Source: Faeciplasma sp900553675
GTDB lineage: Bacteria > Bacillota > Clostridia > Oscillospirales > Ruminococcaceae
DNA length: 64,000 bases
Reading direction: 5' to 3'
NCBI GenBank assembly: GCA_958428235.1
Contig: CAUAFG010000008.1
Location: 41,550-105,549, forward strand
The notes under the pieces were generated by a model. That model saw only the letters and a list, made by a program, of their open reading frames with translations. It had not been told where the DNA came from and made no database searches. Each line of letters begins with the position of its first letter. The stretch's first letter is position 1. Position numbers and translations under genes: made by a program. Of the stretch, positions 1 to 6,898 are shown piece by piece.

Positions 1-8
1 AGTCCAAG

Positions 9-50
9 AATCGGGTGCGAAACTCATCGTACAGCGTTTTGTGCCCGATT
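9..50 (+). repeat. Hairpin element A (ACAG-loop family)
   Basis: A 14-bp stem is formed by AATCGGG with CCCGATT plus TGCGAAA with TTTTGTG (including G-U pairs). It closes a 14-nt loop that contains CATCGTACAGCG, and three T follow the stem. The same loop and inner stem recur in the tsf-rpsB gap, where the outer stem has different but still paired bases. It probably ends a gene lying left of the window and may act as a terminator. Confidence 0.6.
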
Positions 51-162
51 TTTATGTGTGCTGCCAAAGCACCCCTTTTCACTTCAGACTGAAATTATTA
101 ATTGCTCATACAACAATATATGATGATCAGGGTAAAGATGACAATGTGCCTTCAATGAAAAG

Positions 163-190
163 CCGTGATTCCCAAGGCTGGAAATCACGG
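163..190 (-). terminator. Rho-independent terminator after the lrp-ispE-pflX unit
   Basis: CCGTGATT pairs with AATCACGG, extended by CCA/TGG around a short loop. On the minus strand the hairpin is followed by GCTTTTC. It lies just downstream of the stop codon of the leftward radical SAM gene. Confidence 0.75.
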
Positions 191-197
191 TTCTATA

Positions 198-1103
198 TTA
201 ATATTCTTTGGGCTTTGAGCCAAAAAATTGCGGCACATAGCCCTTGTCTGCGGCGGCTTTTTCCTGAGAATATCCCTCAAATCCCAGCGAAGCCGCCAGA
301 TCGACCACGAAATTATACTCAAAAGTCGATATCCTGCGGTTGATCTCTTTGTGCTCACAGGCTCTATGCATGGGAACATACTGGCTCATAAGGCTAAGCA
401 CGATATCATCAGGCTCGAAATTATCTCTCAGCGCATACAAAAGCTTTTCAGAGTCGTGCCGAAGCGTTGGAAGCGTCAGATGACGAACTATAACTCCGCT
501 TTTCATGATGCATCTGTCGTCATAGCGGGGCTTGCCAACCTGCTTTTGCATATGCTTTATCGCCGCTATGGCTGTATCATAATAATTGCTTGCGCCTGAG
601 TATATTGTGGCAGGCTCATCGCTGAAATACTTTAAGTCGGGCAGATATATATCAACATACCCATTTAGCATATCGATTGTTTCAATATTTTCATATCCAC
701 CGCAGTTGTATACAACAGGGATTCTGAGCTTTGGGCGGGCGATATCAAGGGCTGAGATAATGCCGGGGACAAATGGCGTTGGGCTGACAAGGTTGATATT
801 GTTTGCTCCCTTATCCTGAAGCTTTAAAAATATGTCCGCAAGCTCACGCTCTGTTACCTCGTAGCCCTTGTACTGCTGGGATATTTCAAAGTTCTGGCAG
901 AAGCAGCATTTAAGTGTGCATCCCGAAAAGAACACAGCACCCGAGCCTTCTTTGCCGGATATGCAGGGTTCCTCCCACATATGCAGGTCGGCGCGGGCGA
1001 TTCTTATTTTATCGGACTGACGGCAAAAGCCTGCCGATTTGGTTCTGTCAACACCGCAGCGGCGCGGGCAGAGATTACAATTCTTATATTTATCACTAAT
1101 CAT
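198..1103 (-). CDS. PflX-like radical SAM protein (COG1313 type)
   Basis: The 301-residue protein carries the radical SAM motif CxxxCxxC (C62, C66, C69, in GCTLKCCFC), so it should bind a [4Fe-4S] cluster and cleave S-adenosylmethionine. An N-terminal cysteine set (C9, C12, C16, C27) resembles the extra metal site of the PflX family (pyruvate formate-lyase activase homologues). The substrate is unknown and no glycyl-radical enzyme lies nearby, so activation of such an enzyme is not supported by context. The start overlaps the ispE stop by 4 nt (ATGA), so the two are translationally coupled and form the end of the leftward lrp-aminotransferase-ispE unit. Confidence 0.8.
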   Translation of the reverse strand: MISDKYKNCNLCPRRCGVDRTKSAGFCRQSDKIRIARADLHMWEEPCISGKEGSGAVFFSGCTLKCCFCQNFEISQQYKGYEVTERELADIFLKLQDKGANNINLVSPTPFVPGIISALDIARPKLRIPVVYNCGGYENIETIDMLNGYVDIYLPDLKYFSDEPATIYSGASNYYDTAIAAIKHMQKQVGKPRYDDRCIMKSGVIVRHLTLPTLRHDSEKLLYALRDNFEPDDIVLSLMSQYVPMHRACEHKEINRRISTFEYNFVVDLAASLGFEGYSQEKAAADKGYVPQFFGSKPKEY

Positions 1104-1945
1104 ATCGTTTTACAAGCATAAACAAATGCATATCTGCCGGAAAGACGGTCAAGCGCTCGCAGGCACTCGCCTTCGCTGTCAAACAAACCATAAACGCAGG
1201 AGCCACTTCCGGTCATCATTGAAGCTTTTGCGCGGCAGCCCTTAAGCTCTTGCTTTATTCTGATGATTTTGTCATCTGCAACGGCTGTTTCAAGGTCGTT
1301 GGAAAGGTAATCGTATATCGCTTCGCCGTTATGCATAGCGGAAATCAGACTTGCAGACATATCCACGCTTATTAGCTTTTTATCGTCAAAGCTTTTGTAT
1401 GCAAGCGGCGTGGATATTCCAAAATCAGGCTTTACAAGCAGAACATTATGCTTTACATCATATGAAACCGGCGTGATTTTTTCGCCTATGCCCTCGCACA
1501 GTGCAGTCCCGCCGTTTATCAGAAAAGGAACGTCTGCCCCGACATTAACAGCTATTTCACATAGCTTATCAGCACTCAGATTCTTTTTAAGCAGTATGTT
1601 TAAGATTCGCAAAACCGCCGCGCTGTCAGCCGAGCCTCCGCCTAAGCCCGCCATTGAAGGTATATGCTTTTCGATGGCTATATCGGCTCCACACTCAGCT
1701 TTGCCCACGGCTTCTAAAAACAGCTTTGCTGCCTTATAGCAGGTATTGCGCTCGTCGGTGGGAACTCCTGCATCGTCACACAAAATATGTATGTCGGCGC
1801 AGTTCTTGAGAGTCACGGTTACGGTATCAAAAAGAGATATTGTCTGCATGACGGTTCTTAGAGAATGATAGCCGTTGGGCAGTATTCCGGTGACGTCCAG
1901 CGTGAGATTAATCTTAGCATAAGCCTTTTGTGAAAGACTATTCAT
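1100..1945 (-). CDS. ispE: 4-diphosphocytidyl-2-C-methyl-D-erythritol kinase
   Basis: IspE phosphorylates CDP-methylerythritol at the 2-hydroxyl, a middle step of the MEP isoprenoid pathway in the cytosol. The 281-residue length is normal. It has the GHMP-kinase glycine-rich loop PSMAGLGGGSADSAA (residues 96-110), an N-terminal KAYAKINLTLDV motif containing the substrate lysine K11, and the conserved aspartate D138 in VGADVPF. The start overlaps the upstream aminotransferase stop by 8 nt, so it is in an operon. The preceding and following MEP activities are supplied by the ispDF fusion at 53981-55144. Confidence 0.95.
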   Translation of the reverse strand: MNSLSQKAYAKINLTLDVTGILPNGYHSLRTVMQTISLFDTVTVTLKNCADIHILCDDAGVPTDERNTCYKAAKLFLEAVGKAECGADIAIEKHIPSMAGLGGGSADSAAVLRILNILLKKNLSADKLCEIAVNVGADVPFLINGGTALCEGIGEKITPVSYDVKHNVLLVKPDFGISTPLAYKSFDDKKLISVDMSASLISAMHNGEAIYDYLSNDLETAVADDKIIRIKQELKGCRAKASMMTGSGSCVYGLFDSEGECLRALDRLSGRYAFVYACKTI

Positions 1946-3116
1946 TTTCCGATATCTCCGACATGAATTCGCGAATTCGCTTTATGGCTTCCATAAGGTG
2001 CTTGATTGAATACGCATACGAAACACGCACATAGCCCTCTCCGCAGTCACCGAAGGCTGTTCCGGGAATCACCGCAACACGTTTGGTGTAAAGCAGCTTT
2101 TCGCAGAACTCCTCGCTCTTAAGACCTGTTGATTTTATGCATGGGAAAACATAAAACGCGCCTTCGGGAGTAAAGCAGTCAAGTCCCAGCTCGTTAAAGG
2201 CGTTGACAAGATACCGCCTGCGCATATCGTATTCCGAGTTCATACGTCTGACGTCCTCTTCGCAGGTGGTCATTGCTTCTATTGCCGCGTACTGGCTGAC
2301 AGTCGGTGCGGACATTATACCATACTGATGTATTTTAAGAGCATGGCGGATGATTTCATTCGGACCGCAGAGATAGCCGAGTCGCCAGCCCGTCATAGAA
2401 AATGCCTTTGAATAGCCGTTTACATAGATGGTGCGTTCGCGCATACCGTCAAGCGAGATAATTGAAAAATGCTCTCTGCCGTAGGTAAGCTCGGCATATA
2501 TTTCGTCTGTAAGCACGGCGATATTTGTACCTCTGAGTATTTCGGCGATAGGCTCTAAATCCTCACGGGTCATTATAGCTCCGGTGGGGTTATTCGGGAA
2601 CGGAAGGACAAGCAGCTTTGTCCTTGGGGTGATTGCCGCCTTAAGAGCCTCCGGCATGAGTTTGAAATTATCCTCAGCCTTGGTTTCTATAATTACAGGA
2701 GTTCCTCCCGCAAGCTTTACTATCGGCTTATAGCAGACAAACGAAGGCTCAGGAATGATAACCTCGTCCCCCGGCTCTACCAATGTTCTCACCGTAAGGT
2801 CGATAGCTTCGGAGCCGCCGACAGTTACGATTATTTCCTTTGCAGGGTCGTACTCAACGCCGGTTCTCGACGCAGTATACTCCGATATTGTCTTTCTTAG
2901 CTTGATAAGACCGGAATTCGCGGTATAAACCGTTTTGCCACGCTCAAGAGCAAGTATAGCCGCGCGCCTTATCGGCCATGGCGTATAAAAATCAGGCTCG
3001 CCGATTCCAAGTGAAATTACATCGTCAAGCGTGGCGGCAATATCGAAGTATTTGCGTATGCCGGAGGGCTTGATTTCGGAAGCGGTCTTGCCAAGAAGTG
3101 AATTATAGTCCATCAT
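1938..3116 (-). CDS. Fold-type I PLP aminotransferase (aspartate aminotransferase family)
   Basis: The 392-residue protein has the landmarks of class I/II aminotransferases: a glycine-rich phosphate-binding stretch (VGGSEA, residues 99-104), PNNPTG (174-179), TDEIY with D204, and the PLP lysine K237 in GYSKAFSMTGWRLGY. The exact amino acid substrate cannot be told from sequence; alanine, aspartate and aromatic specificities share these motifs. It follows an Lrp-type regulator by 9 nt, a pairing common in Clostridia, and the regulator probably responds to an amino acid handled by this enzyme (inference). Two adjacent ATG codons (3116 and 3113) are possible starts. Confidence 0.9.
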   Translation of the reverse strand: MMDYNSLLGKTASEIKPSGIRKYFDIAATLDDVISLGIGEPDFYTPWPIRRAAILALERGKTVYTANSGLIKLRKTISEYTASRTGVEYDPAKEIIVTVGGSEAIDLTVRTLVEPGDEVIIPEPSFVCYKPIVKLAGGTPVIIETKAEDNFKLMPEALKAAITPRTKLLVLPFPNNPTGAIMTREDLEPIAEILRGTNIAVLTDEIYAELTYGREHFSIISLDGMRERTIYVNGYSKAFSMTGWRLGYLCGPNEIIRHALKIHQYGIMSAPTVSQYAAIEAMTTCEEDVRRMNSEYDMRRRYLVNAFNELGLDCFTPEGAFYVFPCIKSTGLKSEEFCEKLLYTKRVAVIPGTAFGDCGEGYVRVSYAYSIKHLMEAIKRIREFMSEISENE

Positions 3117-3125
3117 TTTAAGATA

Positions 3126-3599
3126 CTATTCCTTTCCGCGTTCGTCGGGCGATTCCTCGACAAGCAGGATGCCGTTTTCCTTATACTTTTGCAGGAAGAA
3201 GTGAGTTGAGGTGGATATAACGCCGTCGATTGTTGCAAGCCTCTGCGCGACGAACATAGAAACCTCCTTGATATTGCGGCATCTTACAGTGACCGCAAGG
3301 TCGTATCCTCCGGACATCAGCGATATGCTTTCAACCTCGTCGTATTCGGCGATATGGCGCGCTATCTCATCATATCCCACCTGAGCCTTGGGGGTTACGG
3401 AAAGCTCTATATATGCGGTAATGCTGTCCTTATCGGTCATTTCTTCGTCGACAATAGCGGTATAGCCCTTTATAACTCCGCTTTTTTCCAATGCTTCAAT
3501 TTCGTTTGCAACTGCGGTTTCAGTCACGCCGAGCATAGTTGCAAGGTCGGCGTTTGATAGGCGGGCATTAGATTTTAATAGCCTTATAAGCTGTGTCAT
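3126..3599 (-). CDS. Lrp/AsnC-family transcriptional regulator
   Basis: This 157-residue DNA-binding protein has an N-terminal winged helix-turn-helix of AsnC type (LSNADLATMLGVTETAV, about residues 14-30). A RAM ligand-binding domain follows, containing the characteristic SGGYDLAVTVR stretch. Such proteins form octamers or dimers and sense amino acids. It is the first gene of a leftward unit with the aminotransferase, ispE and the radical SAM gene, and it has a strong sigma-A-type promoter 30-60 nt upstream. Autoregulation is typical for the family but no operator could be defined here. Confidence 0.92.
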   Translation of the reverse strand: MTQLIRLLKSNARLSNADLATMLGVTETAVANEIEALEKSGVIKGYTAIVDEEMTDKDSITAYIELSVTPKAQVGYDEIARHIAEYDEVESISLMSGGYDLAVTVRCRNIKEVSMFVAQRLATIDGVISTSTHFFLQKYKENGILLVEESPDERGKE

Positions 3600-3630
3600 G
3601 GTATCAATCCTTTATTATATATTTCTTTAT

Positions 3631-3659
3631 ATTATAGCATTAAAGTGAACGCAAGTCAA
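3631..3659 (-). promoter_or_regulatory. Promoter of the lrp-aminotransferase-ispE unit
   Basis: On the minus strand TTGACT (3659-3654) and TATAAT (3636-3631) are separated by exactly 17 bp, close to the sigma-A consensus. Transcription would start about 25 nt before the lrp ATG. Confidence 0.8.
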
Positions 3660-3701
3660 CGATTTTTTGCTGTTTTGCATAAATAATATAGCTTTCATTT
3701 G

Positions 3702-4568
3702 TCAGGTGTTACTATTAAGCGAGAAAAGCTCGTCCGAAAGGCGTATCATCATATCCATATCAAGCTCCTCCGGTCGTGCCGATGGCTTGATTCCCGCGCG
3801 AGACATAACGCTTTCAAGAGTCGTCTTATCAATTCCCATAGAGCCGCTTACGCAGTTTAAAAGAGTTTTCCTTCTCTGCGAGAACATACCGCGGACTACC
3901 TTGAAAAAGAAATCTTCATCCTTCACCTTTGGTGTCTCGCGCCGGATATCGAACCGAACAACGCAGCTATCCACGTTCGGTGTAGGCATAAAGCTCCCTC
4001 TTGAAACATTAAAAAGAATCTTTGCATCTGAGAAATAGTTTACTGCGACTGTAACGGCTCCTGCATCGCGAGTACCCAATGGCGCGCAGAGCCTGACTCC
4101 CGCCTCTTTTTGAACCATTGCGGTTATGGATTTTATCGGCAACCGTGACTGCAAAAGGGACATAATTATCGGCGAGGTTATGTAATACGGCAGATTTGCG
4201 CATACCGCGACATCAAGTCCGGAAAATTCCTCTGCAATCAGCTTTTTTATGTCAAGCTTAAGGATATCGCCGTAAATTATCTTTACATTTTTATGCTCCG
4301 AAAGCGTCTCGCCAAGAACAGGTATCAGGCGGTCGTCGATTTCCACTGTGACCACCTTGTCCGCGCGTTTGGCAAGCTCGTTTGTCAAAACTCCGATTCC
4401 AGGTCCGATTTCAAGTATGCCGAAGCCCGGCGCAGCGTTGCCCATCTCAGCGATTTTGGGGCAGACTGTTGGATTTATCAGAAAATTCTGACCAAGCTTT
4501 TTAGAAAAGGTGAAGCCGTGCCTTGAGAGTATCTCTTTTATAACCCCGATGTTAGACAGATTATCCAT
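3702..4568 (-). CDS. rsmA: 16S rRNA (adenine1518/1519-N6)-dimethyltransferase
   Basis: RsmA (KsgA) dimethylates two adjacent adenines in the 3' hairpin of 16S rRNA during small-subunit maturation. The 288-residue product shows the SAM-binding motif LEIGPGIGVLT and the catalytic NLPYY motif (CANLPYYITSPI), with the family start KKLGQNFL. The open frame extends upstream to 4706, but the ATG at 4568 is chosen because GGAGA lies 11 nt before it and a full promoter lies between 4599 and 4627, inside the longer frame. Confidence 0.95.
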   Translation of the reverse strand: MDNLSNIGVIKEILSRHGFTFSKKLGQNFLINPTVCPKIAEMGNAAPGFGILEIGPGIGVLTNELAKRADKVVTVEIDDRLIPVLGETLSEHKNVKIIYGDILKLDIKKLIAEEFSGLDVAVCANLPYYITSPIIMSLLQSRLPIKSITAMVQKEAGVRLCAPLGTRDAGAVTVAVNYFSDAKILFNVSRGSFMPTPNVDSCVVRFDIRRETPKVKDEDFFFKVVRGMFSQRRKTLLNCVSGSMGIDKTTLESVMSRAGIKPSARPEELDMDMMIRLSDELFSLNSNT

Positions 4569-4598
4569 GCTTATATATCTCCGTAAAGTTTTTATTGT

Positions 4599-4627
4599 AT
4601 TATAGCCTGTTTTATTATTCAAGTCAA
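4599..4627 (-). promoter_or_regulatory. rsmA promoter
   Basis: Minus-strand TTGACT (4627-4622) and TATAAT (4604-4599) with a 17-bp spacer. It sits 31 nt upstream of the chosen rsmA ATG and rules out the longer reading frame start. Confidence 0.8.
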
Positions 4628-4683
4628 TACGTATATTTTCGACGGTGCAGTCAAAAATATAATAAAAAAGAAGGTGCGTCGCA

Positions 4684-4839
4684 ATGTCAACACTCACCGA
4701 CATCATTATCTCCCAGAATCTTAAATCGTCAGACTTTGCAAAGGAGCTTTCGCCAAAGGAGATGCACGAAGTATTAAAGCAGCGTCACTCCATCGGAAAG
4801 CAGAAGGACACTCAAAAAGCCGACATAAAGGTTAGATAA
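4684..4839 (+). CDS. Small hypothetical protein, 51 residues
   Basis: This short rightward ORF begins MSTLTDIIISQNL and ends in a lysine-rich tail (QKADIKVR). It is hydrophilic, with no signal peptide or membrane segment. Support for a real gene: it is divergent from rsmA, a TATAAT hexamer lies at 4658-4663, an AAGAAGG element precedes the ATG by about 8 nt, and a strong hairpin terminator starts 3 nt after the stop. I do not recognise a family. It could be a small regulatory or accessory protein, or a chance ORF in the divergent region. Confidence 0.5.
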   Translation: MSTLTDIIISQNLKSSDFAKELSPKEMHEVLKQRHSIGKQKDTQKADIKVR

Positions 4840-4842
4840 CAA

Positions 4843-4875
4843 AAAGTCCCTGAAATTGTTCGTTTCAGGGACTTT
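4843..4875. terminator. Bidirectional hairpin terminator between small ORF and tsf
   Basis: AAAGTCCCTGAAA pairs perfectly with TTTCAGGGACTTT (13 bp) around a 7-nt loop. It follows the small rightward ORF by 3 nt and the leftward tsf stop by 13 nt, so it can end transcripts from both sides. Confidence 0.85.
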
Positions 4876-4888
4876 ATAATGTTCAGAA

Positions 4889-5800
4889 TTACTTGATCAT
4901 GGAAGCAACTTCATCAGCGAAGTTGTCAGCCTTCTTGGTGATACCTTCGCCTCTCTCAAAGCGAACGTAATCAACAACCTTGATTGAGCCGCCGAGATCC
5001 TTAGCGCACTTTTCAACATACTTGCCGACAGTAAAGTCGCCATCCTTGACGAATTCCTGATCAACAAGGCAGTTTTCGGAATAGTACTTTCCAACCTTGC
5101 CTTCAACGATCTTGTGAAGAACTGCTTCGGGCTTGCCCTTCATCTTGGGATCCTCAGCCATCTGAGAAAGCATGATTTCCTTTTCCTTAGCCAGAACTTC
5201 AGCGGGAACCTTGGTTCTGTCGAGGTAAGCAGGGTTCATAGCGGCGATCTGCAATGCGCAGTCCTTTCCGCAGTCGTAAGCCTTGTCGCCGAGGTCGGTG
5301 TCGAGCATAACCATAACGCCGATTCTGCCTTCACCGTGTACATAGGAAACCAGAGTTCCTTCCATTCTTACGAATCTGCGGATCTGGATATTCTCTCTGA
5401 TCTGGAGGAATACTTCCTGCAGCTCTTCCTCAACGGTCTTGTCGGAACCGCTTGCCTTGCACGCCTTAAGAGCGTCAACATCAGCGGGGTTAGCCTCGAT
5501 TATAGTCTTTGCAACGAGATCTACAAAGCTCTTGAACTGGGCGGTATTAGCAACGAAGTCGGTCTCGGAGTTAACCTCTACAACTACGCCGACGTTTCCT
5601 TCAACTACAGAAGCAACTATGCCTTCTGCGGCAACTCTTCCTGCCTTCTTAGCCTGGGTTGCAAGACCCTTTTCTCTTAAAATAACTATAGCCTTTTCAA
5701 CGTCGCCCTCAGCCTCTACCAGAGCCTTTTTGCAGTCCATCATTCCAACGCCTGTTCTTTCGCGGAGGGAAGCAACGTCCTTAGCGGTAATATTAGCCAT
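4889..5800 (-). CDS. tsf: Translation elongation factor Ts
   Basis: EF-Ts recycles EF-Tu by exchanging GDP for GTP. The 303-residue protein has the N-terminal UBA-like helix bundle (RERTGVGMMDCKKAL, about residues 13-27) and the TDFVAN motif that contacts EF-Tu. Its length is normal for the two-subdomain form. It follows rpsB in the classical rpsB-tsf order, but the 177-nt gap between them is large and holds two hairpins, one of which is a repeat-family member. AAAGGAA precedes the ATG. Confidence 0.97.
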   Translation of the reverse strand: MANITAKDVASLRERTGVGMMDCKKALVEAEGDVEKAIVILREKGLATQAKKAGRVAAEGIVASVVEGNVGVVVEVNSETDFVANTAQFKSFVDLVAKTIIEANPADVDALKACKASGSDKTVEEELQEVFLQIRENIQIRRFVRMEGTLVSYVHGEGRIGVMVMLDTDLGDKAYDCGKDCALQIAAMNPAYLDRTKVPAEVLAKEKEIMLSQMAEDPKMKGKPEAVLHKIVEGKVGKYYSENCLVDQEFVKDGDFTVGKYVEKCAKDLGGSIKVVDYVRFERGEGITKKADNFADEVASMIK

Positions 5801-5839
5801 ATTATTACATTCCTTTCAAAAACATTATTTATTGAACCA

Positions 5840-5861
5840 AGGGCAGGTTTTGCCCTGCCCT
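5840..5861 (-). other. Intercistronic hairpin between rpsB and tsf
   Basis: AGGGCAGG pairs with CCTGCCCT (8 bp, 6-nt loop). No T run follows on the minus strand, so it is more likely a processing or stability element than a full terminator; this is inference. Confidence 0.45.
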
Positions 5862-5870
5862 GTTATGTTT

Positions 5871-5975
5871 AATACTAATTTCTCGCAAAAGTGTTGCTAT
5901 AAAATCGCCACAAAACCGCTGTACGATGGATTTTGCAGCGATTTTATAGACACTTTTTAGCGAGAAATAAGTATA
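5871..5975 (-). repeat. Long imperfect palindrome B (ACAG-loop family) in the rpsB-tsf gap
   Basis: The two arms match over about 36 nt with small mismatches (ATACTnATTTCTCGC outside, TATAAAATCGC inside). The core on the minus strand is AAAATCGC, TGCAAAA, a loop containing CATCGTACAGCG, then TTTTGTG and GCGATTTT. The loop and inner stem match element A at 9-50, whose outer stem bases differ but still pair. It sits inside an operon, so it would be transcribed with rpsB. Confidence 0.7.
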
Positions 5976-5977
5976 AA

Positions 5978-6718
5978 TTACTCCTCAGCAGGAGCTTCCT
6001 CTGCTGCTTCAGCGGGAGCCTCTTCAGCGGCGGTTTCGCCCTGTCTGCCCTCGATAATAGCGTCAGCCATGGCGCCGGAGATGAGCTTAACTGCTCTTAT
6101 AGCGTCGTCGTTGCCGGGGATAACATAGTCAACCTCGTCGGGGTCGCAGTTGGTATCTACGATAGCAACTATCGGAATACCAAGCTTCTTAGCTTCGGAA
6201 ACTGCAATCTTTTCTCTCTTGGGGTCTACGATAAACAAAGCTGCGGGGAGCTTCTGCATATTCTTGATACCGCCGAGATACTTTTCAAGCTTTTCAATTT
6301 CGAGGGTGAGCTGAGCAACTTCCTTCTTGGGAAGAAGGTCAAAGGTGCCATCCTCAGCCATCTTGTGGAGCTGTTCAAGACGGGAAACTCTGGTCTGAAT
6401 GGTCTTGAAATTGGTCATCATACCGCCGAGCCATCTTGCGTTTACATAATGAGCGTTAGCGCGCAGAGCCTCTTCCTTGATGCTGTCGCCTGCCTGCTTT
6501 TTGGTACCTACGAAAAGTACCTCGCCGCCCTCTTCGGAAACCTGCTTGATGAAAGCGTATGCTTCGTCGAGCTTCTTAACGGTCTTCTGAAGGTCGATAA
6601 TGTAAATCCCGTTTCTTTCTGTGAAGATGTACGGAGCCATCTTCGGGTTCCATCTTCTTGTCTGGTGACCGAAATGCACACCGGCTTCAAGAAGCTGTTT
6701 CATTGATACTACTGCCAT
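5978..6718 (-). CDS. rpsB: 30S ribosomal protein S2
   Basis: This 246-residue small-subunit protein begins MAVVSMKQLLEAGVHFGHQ, and the GVHFGHQTRRWNPKM signature of S2 is clear. The C-terminus ends in an alanine/glutamate-rich acidic tail (from about residue 228), common in Clostridia. AGGAGG lies 8 nt before the ATG. The promoter at 6833-6861 gives a leader of about 108 nt, long enough for feedback control by S2 as known for other bacteria, although I cannot identify a specific binding structure. Confidence 0.97.
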   Translation of the reverse strand: MAVVSMKQLLEAGVHFGHQTRRWNPKMAPYIFTERNGIYIIDLQKTVKKLDEAYAFIKQVSEEGGEVLFVGTKKQAGDSIKEEALRANAHYVNARWLGGMMTNFKTIQTRVSRLEQLHKMAEDGTFDLLPKKEVAQLTLEIEKLEKYLGGIKNMQKLPAALFIVDPKREKIAVSEAKKLGIPIVAIVDTNCDPDEVDYVIPGNDDAIRAVKLISGAMADAIIEGRQGETAAEEAPAEAAEEAPAEE

Positions 6719-6832
6719 TGTAGTAACCTCCTATGGTTTTTAATATTTTAATCCTCCGCGCCGGTTAGCTTGCTTTCACCCAAAGAATTTCGGGAACCAC
6801 GGCAAAACCATGCGCGTGCGAATTGCGGTAAT

Positions 6833-6861
6833 ATTATAGCACTATACTTTAGAAATTGCAA
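6833..6861 (-). promoter_or_regulatory. rpsB-tsf promoter
   Basis: Minus-strand TTGCAA (6861-6856), 17-bp spacer, and extended -10 TGCTATAAT (hexamer 6838-6833). The start would give an untranslated leader of about 108 nt. Confidence 0.8.
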
Positions 6862-6898
6862 TAGTTTTTAACAAATTTTTTTGAAATATTTTCTCGTA

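Noticed and set aside
5933..6706. 257-codon rightward ORF opposite rpsB
   Set aside because: It is the antisense shadow of the clear S2 gene, has no ribosome binding site and shows no protein family features.
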